A DNA stretch of 5,437 nt from Clostridia bacterium (GCA_017553815.1 JAFZJT010000002.1:1-5437), one strand, 5' to 3'; numbered from the stretch's first letter, positions 1 through 5,334 are shown. The notes: generated by a model not told the origin, from the letters alone. Program-made: numbers and translations.

Positions 1-33
1 GATCTTAACATCTGCGATACAATTGATACTCAT
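1..33 (-). CDS. 5' end of an unidentified gene (first 11 codons), running off the left edge
   Basis: An ATG at 33 opens a frame reading MSINCIADVKI to the window edge. Eleven residues are too few to name a product. The start is supported by GGAGG on the minus strand at 44-48, ten bases before the ATG, and by a second weaker purine patch (GGAG) closer in. It lies 250 bases downstream of the zinc-ribbon gene on the same strand. An upstream ATG at 50 overlaps the GGAGG and opens a six-codon mini-frame (MEVSGV) whose TGA overlaps this ATG; that may be chance. No convincing -10/-35 pair was found, but four dyads lie just upstream (74-162). Confidence 0.55.
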   Translation of the reverse strand, partial: MSINCIADVKI

Positions 34-43
34 ACTCCAGAAA

Positions 44-48
44 CCTCC
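44..48 (-). promoter_or_regulatory. Ribosome binding site GGAGG of the partial gene at 1-33
   Basis: The minus strand reads GGAGG here, ten bases before the ATG at 33. The 11-base stretch AATGGAGGTTT around it is identical to the leader of the zinc-ribbon gene at 284-943. This supports both being real starts translated by the same kind of ribosome. Confidence 0.6.
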
Positions 49-73
49 ATTAGAAGTGTTTTGCAGCAAACAC

Positions 74-162
74 TGAATAAAAATATTCAACGATGAAGTT
101 CATCATCGGTATTATTTTCGCGATCATTCGCAATATGCGAATACCATTAGAACATGGGTTCT
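74..162. promoter_or_regulatory. Cluster of four perfect dyads between the zinc-ribbon gene and the next gene
   Basis: Within 89 bases there are four perfect inverted repeats. They are TGAATA/TATTCA around AAAA (74-89), GATGAA/TTCATC around one G (92-104), ATTCGCA/TGCGAAT around ATA (126-142), and AGAAC/GTTCT around ATGG (149-162). They sit upstream of the minus-strand start at 33, where operators or a folded leader would be expected. None is followed by a U tract on the minus strand, so they do not look like terminators. Short AT-rich dyads arise by chance; the 7-3-7 dyad at 126-142 is the least likely to be accidental. The rest of the 34-283 spacer shows no gene. Confidence 0.4.
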
Positions 163-283
163 TAATACACGAATCTGTTCTTTCAAACGGTCGAAAAAGT
201 TGTCAGATTCTGCTCCAAAGTGTTGTTTGGGTGCTTTGAGCGCGTTTCAATCATCCTTACACTCAATTCGTTTCTTTATCTTA

Positions 284-943
284 TCAGTGCACTTTTGCTT
301 TGCACTCCTTGCATATAGTAGGTTTGTGCGACCATTCTTCGTGATACCGGATAGGAGCACCGCATTTCTTGCAGGAGGTTTCATGCCACTTGGCTTTTTC
401 CTTCGCAGCACATTCCTTGCACAAGTTCGGAACTCGTTTCCAATCGATATGGTATTGGATCGGCTTCCCGCATTTTTTACATGCCGTTTCCTTCCACTCA
501 GCTCGTCTTGCAGCGTTCCGGTCTTTCACTATCTGAAGCCTTGAATTGAAAGCTTCTCTGGCAGCCTGTTTTCTTGCCTTTGCATCATTAAGCGCCGAAA
601 GTGCTGATTCATAATCTGATTTCAACATATCCAACCGCGCATAACAGCCTGCCTTCATTTCATATTCGCGCTGCAGAGCGTCCTTGAAAGATTGGGCTCT
701 GTATCTGTGATTATCTGCATCATAGCTGTTCCTTGCCTGCCTGCATATTCTAATGGCGTCATATTCCAAGTCGATCGAGTGCTTGAGATCGGCGATCCTG
801 AATTTGATCGAGTTGATCTCACTTTTGATGCTATCGCGCTGCGAACGAATTGGATCAAGACGACTCTTCGCGACGTCGATCGCTCGCTGAGCACTATCCA
901 TTTCCCCGCGAAGACGTTCAAGTTCATAATCCTTCTGTGCCAT
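284..943 (-). CDS. Coiled-coil protein with two tandem C-terminal zinc ribbons (219 aa)
   Basis: Function unknown. Residues 1-150 are rich in charged residues, Ala, Leu and Ile, with no Pro or Gly breaks over long stretches, as in a long helical coiled coil. Residues 150-219 are two copies of one zinc-ribbon unit with pattern CxxCGxPIxYHxxWxxxPxxCKEC. Cysteines are at 155/158/175/178 and 191/194/211/214, each with a 16-residue gap between the CxxC pairs and a 36-residue repeat period. The unit resembles the 'probable zinc-ribbon' family (CxxCG...PxxCxxC); zinc binding is inferred. A longer frame starts at 958, but that ATG is part of the ribosome binding site and lies about at the predicted transcription start, so I chose the ATG at 943. 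No signal peptide or membrane segment, so probably cytoplasmic. It follows the AAA+ gene by 134 bases but has its own promoter. Confidence 0.85.
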   Translation of the reverse strand: MAQKDYELERLRGEMDSAQRAIDVAKSRLDPIRSQRDSIKSEINSIKFRIADLKHSIDLEYDAIRICRQARNSYDADNHRYRAQSFKDALQREYEMKAGCYARLDMLKSDYESALSALNDAKARKQAAREAFNSRLQIVKDRNAARRAEWKETACKKCGKPIQYHIDWKRVPNLCKECAAKEKAKWHETSCKKCGAPIRYHEEWSHKPTICKECKAKVH

Positions 944-950
944 GTGAAAA

Positions 951-955
951 ACCTC
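951..955 (-). promoter_or_regulatory. Ribosome binding site GGAGG that fixes the start at 943
   Basis: The minus strand reads ATGGAGG, then eight bases, then ATGGCACAG. The first ATG (958) is merged with the GGAGG and cannot have its own binding site there. The second (943) has ideal spacing. This decides for the 219-aa product over the 224-aa one. Confidence 0.8.
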
Positions 956-963
956 CATTCATT

Positions 964-992
964 ATTATATAACTTTTATTTGTGAAGAACAA
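964..992 (-). promoter_or_regulatory. Sigma-A-type promoter of the zinc-ribbon gene
   Basis: On the minus strand, TTGTTC (987-992) and TATAAT (964-969) are separated by exactly 17 bases. The -10 is a perfect consensus and the -35 matches 4 of 6. Transcription would start near 957, giving a leader of about 14 bases that holds little more than the GGAGG. This lets the zinc-ribbon gene be expressed independently of the AAA+ gene upstream. Confidence 0.7.
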
Positions 993-1077
993 GCGCTTTT
1001 GAAATTTGACTTTTCGCTTAAAGAGCCTATTTGCGAAGCCGTTTGCTGTAACCTTCCCCGCGATATCGGGCGCGGCA

Positions 1078-2856
1078 TTACGCCGCGAACCCGATCCTTG
1101 CAGTTTTGGGGACTTCGTTAAGAGTTTGCGGAGCCGTGAAGTCCTCGGCGATAAGCGTGAAGTCCGGCGCTTCGGGCGCTTCGCTTTCTCCGAACACCCT
1201 CGAAGCAAAGCTGAGTATTGCGGCTTCCACAAGGTTTCTGCAGAACCTTCCGTTGCCCGCATCATCGCTGCGCCCGGCGGTATCGCAGATCGAAGCGATC
1301 TTATCGAATGCGGTATTCTCGATCGAAAAACCACGCTTTTTCGCTTCAAGCTTTGCGATCTCGACCATATCGTCAACGGCGTAATCGGGGAAGTCTATCC
1401 TAAACGGCACTCGCGATCTAAGGCCGGGGTTCCGCTCGAAAAAGCGTTCCATCTTGTTTGAATAGCCCGCGAAAACGACCACGGTCTCGCTGCGATTGTT
1501 CTCCATCTCCTGAACTATCGTGTTGATCGCCTCGTCGCCAAACGAGCCTTCCCAACAGTCGATAAGGGAGTACGCCTCGTCGATGAAGAGGAGCTTGCCC
1601 CTTGCCTTTTCAAAAACTCCCTTCACCTTATCCGCCGTCTGTCCGGTATACTTGGCGATCAAATCGGCTCGCCCGGTCTCAACGATCTCGCCGCTTTTAA
1701 GAAGCCCGATATCATGGAGCATTCTGGCGAGGATCCTTGCAACGGTGGTCTTCGCCGTGCCGGGATTGCCTGCGAACTCCATGTTCAGCACGATCGGTAT
1801 GGCGGGCTTTCCGAGCGCTTCCATGCTTTGCTTCATTCTTGCAAAAGCCGCGATCCTTTGGATCTGTTGCTTAACATTTTCAAGCCCGATCAGCTCAGCA
1901 AGCTCGGCGGAAGGATCTCCGTATGCTTCTTCAGCGCTTTCCGATCGCTCGGGAAGTCTTGAAAGCTTTTCCCGTATCTCTTCATAACTTTTCCAACCGA
2001 GATTTCGGATGTTTCTCAGTTTATCGTCCGAAGTCCGTCTAAGCTCACCTACACTATCGATGCCTGCTCTTTTCAAACAGTTATATGTGCGCACGCTCAG
2101 GTCAAGATCCTCTATCGGCATGGAGTTTACAGCATCGGTATCTTCTTCGTGATCGATCACATCGTACAGAGGTTCTATGTCGAAACCATCATCATATTCA
2201 TAATCTGTATCAACCGTTTTTCTCCGCTCGTTGTACGCCCGATACATCAAGATGTAAAGAAGCCCCGTCAGGATATCGCCCGCATATTCTTCCGAAATGA
2301 TCGAGGCCCCTTCGGCGGACTTGACTTCAACTGCTTCCGTTTCGGGAAACGCCATTGAGAGCAGCGTGCGCATCTTGAGCGTCATTCTGTTCGGGATACC
2401 GATAAGGATCGTATGCTCGCCGCGGGAAGAAACGGTGAACGCAGCAACGGCTCCAAGATCGGAAAGAGCATCATGAAGATCGCAGAGGTATCGTTCGGTC
2501 AAACAGCTCTGTGCTTCGTGGCCGGTTTCGGCGCATCCCGTGGAACGCAGCGCGTAAACGCAGCCGCCTTCTTCAAAGATGCTTTGATCTGTTATGGGAG
2601 CCTCGTGTACGTCCGCACATTTGTCAAATATCCATTTCAAATCATCTGCGCAGATCGTATCGCTGCCTTCGGGAACTGCGAACGCTCCGGTGGTCACGTT
2701 CCTGCCGAAGTCCGCGGACAGGCAAGCGTAGCTGCCTTCGTGAAGAAGTTTTGCCGAGTTTAGGAGTCTTTTACTAACTTCGCGCGCGTTATCGATTCTA
2801 TCGTAGGAGGAAGTTTTCTTGATGGTCAGTACCGCCGTCAGCTTTTTTTCTTTCAT
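1078..2856 (-). CDS. CbxX/SpoVK-like AAA+ ATPase with an internal RpoA-CTD-like domain (592 aa)
   Basis: A three-part protein. Residues 1-245 are a domain I do not recognise, ending in an acidic linker (about 216-242). Residues 248-301 closely resemble the C-terminal domain of RNA polymerase alpha (helix-hairpin-helix core; [19 protein letters not shown], then [10 protein letters not shown]), which binds DNA and activators. Residues 320-555 are an AAA+ module of the CbxX/CfqX type: Walker [10 protein letters not shown] (363-371; Ala368 replaces the usual Gly), Walker B LLFIDEA (422-428), sensor 1 Asn467 in FAGYSNKM, candidate arginine finger in NPGLRSR (476-482), sensor 2 [11 protein letters not shown] (535-545). 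All catalytic residues are present, so ATP hydrolysis is expected. CbxX relatives remodel protein complexes (Rubisco activase CbbX, SpoVK, EccA); the client here is unknown. Start chosen at 2856 because the only other nearby ATG (2866) is out of frame. There is no good ribosome binding site. Confidence 0.9.
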   Translation of the reverse strand: MKEKKLTAVLTIKKTSSYDRIDNAREVSKRLLNSAKLLHEGSYACLSADFGRNVTTGAFAVPEGSDTICADDLKWIFDKCADVHEAPITDQSIFEEGGCVYALRSTGCAETGHEAQSCLTERYLCDLHDALSDLGAVAAFTVSSRGEHTILIGIPNRMTLKMRTLLSMAFPETEAVEVKSAEGASIISEEYAGDILTGLLYILMYRAYNERRKTVDTDYEYDDGFDIEPLYDVIDHEEDTDAVNSMPIEDLDLSVRTYNCLKRAGIDSVGELRRTSDDKLRNIRNLGWKSYEEIREKLSRLPERSESAEEAYGDPSAELAELIGLENVKQQIQRIAAFARMKQSMEALGKPAIPIVLNMEFAGNPGTAKTTVARILARMLHDIGLLKSGEIVETGRADLIAKYTGQTADKVKGVFEKARGKLLFIDEAYSLIDCWEGSFGDEAINTIVQEMENNRSETVVVFAGYSNKMERFFERNPGLRSRVPFRIDFPDYAVDDMVEIAKLEAKKRGFSIENTAFDKIASICDTAGRSDDAGNGRFCRNLVEAAILSFASRVFGESEAPEAPDFTLIAEDFTAPQTLNEVPKTARIGFAA

Positions 2857-2869
2857 TGTTATGCATAGA

Positions 2870-2899
2870 ATGATACCTCGCTTTCAAAAATCTTGTTAA
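2870..2899 (-). promoter_or_regulatory. Candidate near-leaderless promoter of the AAA+ gene
   Basis: On the minus strand, TTAACA (2894-2899) and TATCAT (2870-2875) are 18 bases apart, each one mismatch from consensus. Transcription would begin near 2863, only about 7 bases before the ATG at 2856. That fits the absence of a Shine-Dalgarno sequence at normal spacing: the nearest GAGGT is 18 bases before the start and inside the promoter. Alternatively the gene is read through from the promoter at 3141-3169. Confidence 0.45.
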
Positions 2900-2904
2900 T
2901 TGTG

Positions 2905-3047
2905 AATTGCCAAATCAGCCTCGGCCGCTTTCCCTTGGCACGCTCGCCGCTTTCGCGGGTCGTGGCGCTGCTTCCCCGGGGGGTCTCGCTAAACCCCGGC
3001 GTTGGCTCTCTGTATTCAGTTGTCAAGGTTCATCCGCGGCACGACAA
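2905..3047 (-). other. GC-rich hairpin-rich spacer, possible structured leader or intergenic repeat
   Basis: No protein-coding gene fits this stretch, though it is clearly GC-richer than its flanks. Read on the minus strand it offers CCGC-GAAA-GCGG, a 4-bp stem with a GNRA tetraloop (2947-2958). It also offers CCGGGG/CCCCGG (2976-2981 with 2994-2999), which can instead pair as GGGGT/ACCCC with an 8-base loop. Its upstream part reads GAACCTTGACAACTGAATA (3014-3032), a phrase that looks like the tail of Firmicute 16S-23S spacers (ACCTTGAAAACTGAA type). That resemblance is from memory. It could be the leader of the AAA+ gene if the hairpin at 3048-3132 does not terminate fully, or a dispersed repeat. 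Confidence 0.35.
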
Positions 3048-3134
3048 AAAGCCGATGCTTTGGTATCTCGAAAGGGTACACCTATCCCGTGATAGGTCAA
3101 TTCCTTAATCGATATACCAAAGCATCGGCTTTGC
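3046..3134 (-). ncRNA. Small structured RNA: nested 85-nt hairpin ending in a U tract
   Basis: Arms 3048-3070 and 3110-3132 are inverse complements over 23 positions with one mismatch. Inside them AAGG/CCTT (3072-3075 with 3103-3106) and the perfect ACCTATC/GATAGGT (3080-3086 with 3091-3097, 4-base loop) can pair, giving one long hairpin with two internal loops. A strong promoter on the minus strand (3141-3169) predicts a start at about 3134, two bases before the stem, and the far arm is followed by TTTTT (3046-3050) on that strand. The predicted product is thus about 89 nt, almost wholly hairpin, with its own terminator. I do not recognise the RNA family. It may be a small regulatory RNA, or an attenuator-type leader for the AAA+ gene 190 bases downstream. 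Confidence 0.55.
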
Positions 3135-3140
3135 GCAAGT

Positions 3141-3169
3141 ATTGTATCACATGACTCTGATTAGGTCAA
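3141..3169 (-). promoter_or_regulatory. Strong extended -10 promoter driving the hairpin RNA
   Basis: On the minus strand TTGACC (3164-3169) and TACAAT (3141-3146) are 17 bases apart, and TGA stands directly before the -10, the extended -10 (TGn) arrangement. Each hexamer is one mismatch from consensus. An A/T-rich tract lies just upstream of the -35, as in UP elements. It is the best promoter in the spacer and points away from the sortase. Confidence 0.7.
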
Positions 3170-3266
3170 GAGCTTGGAATAATATATTTTGGCTCTTTGT
3201 TCAGCGCAGGTCTATATGGACATCCCGAAATCCCGAATAATCTAAATACAATTGAAAGTAGTTTCA

Positions 3267-3905
3267 TCAAATCGATTTATTTGCTATCACAACCATCTTC
3301 CCCGGCGCATGCCCGGTATAGTAAAACGGATAGCAAGTCGTGAGCATGATATGCTGTCCCGCAAGCAAAGGTACTCGAATATCACTATCGGATTCGAGCA
3401 CCTTTATTGATACGACAGTATAACTGATCGTTGAGCCGTCCTCAAATGTAACGGTTATCGTATCCCCGAAGTCAATATCCTTGAGCACTTTGAGGTGGTT
3501 TCTGTTCCTGTGACCGTACACTACGCACACTCCTTCTTCGCCGGGATAAGCCGAGGTTTCGAGCCAACCCGGGTTCTGGGAAAGCGTCGGTCTATCAACT
3601 CCGACAGAAACGGGAATCCTCTGTCCGAGGATAGTTAGAGTAAACCCCTTGCCATATACGGGAGAAGTGCTTGAAGGTGTGGCGCTTTCGCGAACATTGG
3701 TCGGATTTGGGGTGATACTCGGTGCTGCGCTTGGCGTTTCCTTCGGAGCTTTCGTTATTGACAGTTCGGGAGCTCTGCTTCTGGCAGGATCAATTGATGT
3801 TGGATTTGCCGTTTCGATGATCGGCGTAAGCTTTTCCGTCAAGTTCTTGGGCGTGGGATATGCCGTATCGAACGGTGATTGTGTGTAATACGATTCAATC
3901 GGCAT
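3267..3905 (-). CDS. Class D-like sortase, N-terminally truncated and with Lys in the catalytic Arg position (212 aa)
   Basis: Sortases are extracytoplasmic membrane-anchored cysteine transpeptidases that attach sorting-signal proteins to the cell wall or build pili. Residues 87-210 form the sortase fold: His132 in VYGHRN, Cys191 in TTCYPFYYTGHAP, and a C-terminal strand GKMVVIAN. The CYPFYY...AP layout is typical of class D, where the residue after the 'AP' plus one is the catalytic Arg (APKR type); here it is Lys203 (codon AAG). Residues 15-83 are a Pro/Thr/Ser-rich linker, normal between the membrane anchor and the catalytic domain. However, no signal peptide or transmembrane segment precedes it. 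A TAG lies one codon before the ATG and no Shine-Dalgarno precedes it, so the true 5' end seems lost at about 3905. Probably a decaying or inactive sortase. No substrate protein is in the window. Confidence 0.75.
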   Translation of the reverse strand: MPIESYYTQSPFDTAYPTPKNLTEKLTPIIETANPTSIDPARSRAPELSITKAPKETPSAAPSITPNPTNVRESATPSSTSPVYGKGFTLTILGQRIPVSVGVDRPTLSQNPGWLETSAYPGEEGVCVVYGHRNRNHLKVLKDIDFGDTITVTFEDGSTISYTVVSIKVLESDSDIRVPLLAGQHIMLTTCYPFYYTGHAPGKMVVIANKSI

Positions 3906-3908
3906 AGC

Positions 3909-4163
3909 CTAAGCAAAACTATAGTGGATATATTGGCAATATTTCCTTCTTTACATATTGCTACATTATTCCGCAAAACCATCACTGAAGATGCAGTTTC
4001 TAGAGTGTTTGAGAATGCCCCCACTGATATTGTTAAAAAGTATCTTCGTGAGTATGGAATAACTCTCAGCATTAAGGTGGATATTATCATGAGCGCAAAA
4101 CAGCTCTCGATGGCAAACCACGTTCTCGGCAAGATCGGATACGGCAAGGTCGAGGAAGGCTGA
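3909..4163 (+). pseudogene. Unidentified plus-strand coding remnant ending in TGA
   Basis: An open frame reads about 85 residues with ordinary protein-like composition (for example ENAPTDIVKKYLREYGITL), which I do not recognise. There is no start codon with a ribosome binding site at its left end, which abuts the sortase start at 3905. It therefore looks like a C-terminal piece of a gene whose beginning was deleted. Codon use shifts along it: A/T-ending codons dominate up to about 4085, then G/C-ending ones. An internal ATG at 4089 follows AAGGTGG at normal spacing, so a second gene (MSAKQLSMANHVLGKIGYG...) may start there. After the TGA at 4161 the same frame stays open, suggesting the stop is itself a disabling change. 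Confidence 0.35.
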
Positions 4164-4178
4164 GGCTTCAGGTCCGAA

Positions 4179-4459
4179 ATGCTCAACGAGCGAGATAAGG
4201 CGGAGCTCGGCGGTATGGCTTTTGAAACGCAGAACTCGGAAGCAAAAAAAACGATACTCCGTCGAAAGGCGTCTCAAACGAATGCAAGGCAACCTCGTCG
4301 GAACGTCAAGACCGCAACAGTAGGAAGCCGTCGGTCGAGTGTAAGCTCGAAGAGAACAGAAAGCTTCTTGACAAGCAGAAGGATCAGACCGACAAGTACC
4401 GCAACAAGAACCGCTCCAAGAGCAAGGCGAAGCCACGCAGCAATGGACCGGCGCGTTGA
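4179..4459 (+). pseudogene. Frameshifted, lysine-rich coding remnant with an A8 slippery run
   Basis: From the ATG at 4179 one frame reads MLNERDKAELGGMAFETQN up to a run of eight A (4244-4251). Beyond it, coding character moves to the -1 frame, which reads through PSVECKLEENRKLLDKQKD and a Lys/Arg/Ser/Asn tail to a TGA at 4457. The original frame instead gives an Arg/Ser/Thr string typical of a shadow frame. The run could be a plain indel or a programmed -1 site of the A AAA AAA type. The tail, with PSV followed by a charged helix and a basic end, faintly recalls the C-terminal tails of mobilisation proteins in Firmicute conjugative elements; that is a weak memory-based impression. The product is not identified. 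Confidence 0.3.
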
Positions 4460-4615
4460 CGATAAGCCCGATCCGCGAAAGCGCGAATGGTCTTTTTCCG
4501 AGATAAAAGCGGAAAGATAGCTTTCAACCCCAAGTGCAATTCATGTGAGCGGGAGTGCAAACAGAGTTTTCGAGCTTTCCTTGTAAGATGTCCGATATTC
4601 ATCGAAAAAAGGTGA
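4443..4615 (+). pseudogene. Cys-rich small protein or C-terminal tail, broken by one frameshift
   Basis: Two frames join into a sensible sequence: MDRRVDDKPDPRKREW in one (from 4443), then VFFRDKSGKIAFNPKC onwards in the -1 frame up to TGA at 4613. The switch lies at about 4488-4492, where loss of one G from a TGGGTC would explain it. The second part has CNSCERECKQSFRAFLVRCPIF, that is CxxCxxxC and a later RCP, a likely metal-binding knuckle of the kind seen in small accessory-element proteins. A short uninterrupted version (ATG 4487, 42 residues) exists but has no ribosome binding site. Function unknown. Confidence 0.4.
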
Positions 4616-4627
4616 AAATTCATAATA

Positions 4628-4655
4628 TTCACTTTGTTCACTTGCAAAGAGTGAA
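4628..4655. promoter_or_regulatory. TTCACT/AGTGAA repeats overlapping the -35, likely operator
   Basis: TTCACT occurs twice nine bases apart (4628-4633, 4637-4642) and its complement AGTGAA once (4650-4655). The second and third copies form a dyad centred on the -35 element of the promoter beside it. The longer pairing ATTCACTTTG/CAAAGAGTGAAT followed by TTTTT (4656-4660) could also act as a weak AT-rich terminator for the plus-strand remnants. I favour an operator because it overlaps a promoter. Confidence 0.4.
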
Positions 4656-4670
4656 TTTTTCCTGTATAAT
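4642..4670 (+). promoter_or_regulatory. Sigma-A-type promoter of the truncated AlbA_2-like gene
   Basis: TTGCAA (4642-4647) and a perfect TATAAT (4665-4670) are 17 bases apart. Transcription would start near 4677, about 13 bases before the GGAGG at 4690-4694, which is eight bases before the ATG at 4703. Promoter, binding site and start are thus well spaced, although the gene they serve is cut off after 12 codons. Confidence 0.6.
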
Positions 4671-4702
4671 TGATCCATCGAGTTGCATCGGAGGTTCTGA
4701 AC

Positions 4703-4738
4703 ATGAAATACGAAACCGAAAATATTGAATTCAAAGCG
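4703..4738 (+). pseudogene. First 12 codons of a probable Schlafen/AlbA_2-domain gene, cut by IS5-like DNA
   Basis: The frame opens MKYETENIEFKA, very like the start of bacterial AlbA_2 (Schlafen AlbA_2, 'divergent AAA-4') proteins, which typically begin M-K-Y-E-S-E-N-I-E-F-K and then continue into an ATP- or nucleic-acid-binding domain. After Ala12 that continuation is absent. The frame runs on as a shadow of the transposase (RYARRNHRRCN...) to a stop at about 4942. A GGAGG at 4690-4694 and the promoter at 4642-4670 show this was a genuine gene start. Twelve residues limit the identification, but the truncation is clear because the transposase frame takes over at about 4739-4745. Confidence 0.5.
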
Positions 4739-4740
4739 CG

Positions 4741-5330
4741 ATATGCACGGCGGAACCATCGTAGATGCAACAATCATCGCAGCCCCGAGTTCTACCAAGA
4801 ACAAGGAAGGCAAGCGCGACCCGGAGATGCACCATACCAAAAAGGGGAACCGGTGGTATCACGGCATGAAGGTTCATGCCGGAGTGGATGCCGGAAGCGG
4901 CTATGTGCACACAATCACCGGAACATCCGCCAATGTTCATGATATTGACGAGACTGCCCACCTTCTTCGAGAGGATGATGAAGTCTGTTACGGTGATTCC
5001 GGATACAGCGGTGCCGACAAGCGTCCAGAAATCCGAAACAATGAGCACTTCCGCGAGATGGAGTTTCGGATCAATGTCAGACCGTCCAGCCTTAAAATCT
5101 CCTCCAATTATAAAGGTATCAACCGGGACAAGGAGATTGAGAACAGGAAGTCTGCGGTGAGGTGCAAAGTTGAGCACCCGTTCCTGATTGTTAAACGGCA
5201 GTTCGGCTATGCCAAGGTAGTGTATCGTGGAATAGCCAAAAACATGAATCGGTTTCATATCTTGTTTGCCGGCGCGAACCTTGTGAAGTGCTTTCGTGCC
5301 GGGCGAACAAAAGAGTTTTGTATGGGATAA
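4741..5330 (+). pseudogene. C-terminal fragment of an IS5-family DDE transposase
   Basis: The frame contains the IS5-group hallmark GGTIVDATIIAAPSSTKNK, then RDPEMHHTKKGNRWYHGMK, GVDAGSG, YGDSGYSGADKR and RCKVEHPFLIVKRQFGYAK. Counting from the TTG at 4725, the DDE triad is Asp55, Asp91 and Glu150, so all three catalytic acids are present. Members usually run about 310-340 residues; here only about 195 remain. The N-terminal DNA-binding part is missing, and there is no native start or ribosome binding site in this frame. The first codons (TTG at 4725 onwards) belong to the interrupted host gene read out of frame. It cannot be expected to transpose. Stop is TAA at 5328. Confidence 0.9.
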
Positions 5331-5334
5331 GTGC

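Noticed and set aside
944..958. Longer start (224 aa) for the zinc-ribbon protein at 958
   Set aside because: The ATG is part of the GGAGG ribosome binding site and sits at about the predicted transcription start; the ATG at 943 has ideal spacing.
991..1019. AAGCG...CGCTT pairing upstream of the zinc-ribbon promoter as an operator
   Set aside because: Only five pairs with a long mismatched interior; likely chance in AT-rich sequence.
1058..1075. CCGCG/CGCGG stem just after the stop codon of the AAA+ gene, as an intrinsic terminator
   Set aside because: Only five base pairs, with a competing CCCG/CGGG pairing, and no U tract follows on the minus strand.
2041..2300. Plus-strand open frames within the AAA+ gene
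   Set aside because: They are antisense shadows of a gene with clear conserved motifs on the minus strand.
3048..3132. The long inverted repeat as a miniature transposable element
   Set aside because: No target-site duplication is visible at its edges, and the promoter and U tract line up with a transcription unit instead. Copy number could not be tested.
4161..4163. In-frame TGA as a recoded codon
   Set aside because: The sortase and the zinc-ribbon gene both end with TGA, so an altered code is unlikely; decay explains it better.
3839..4186. Minus-strand open frame upstream of the sortase as its missing N-terminus with a membrane segment
   Set aside because: It overlaps in a different frame, is antisense to better plus-strand coding sequence, and has no clear 18-20 residue hydrophobic helix.
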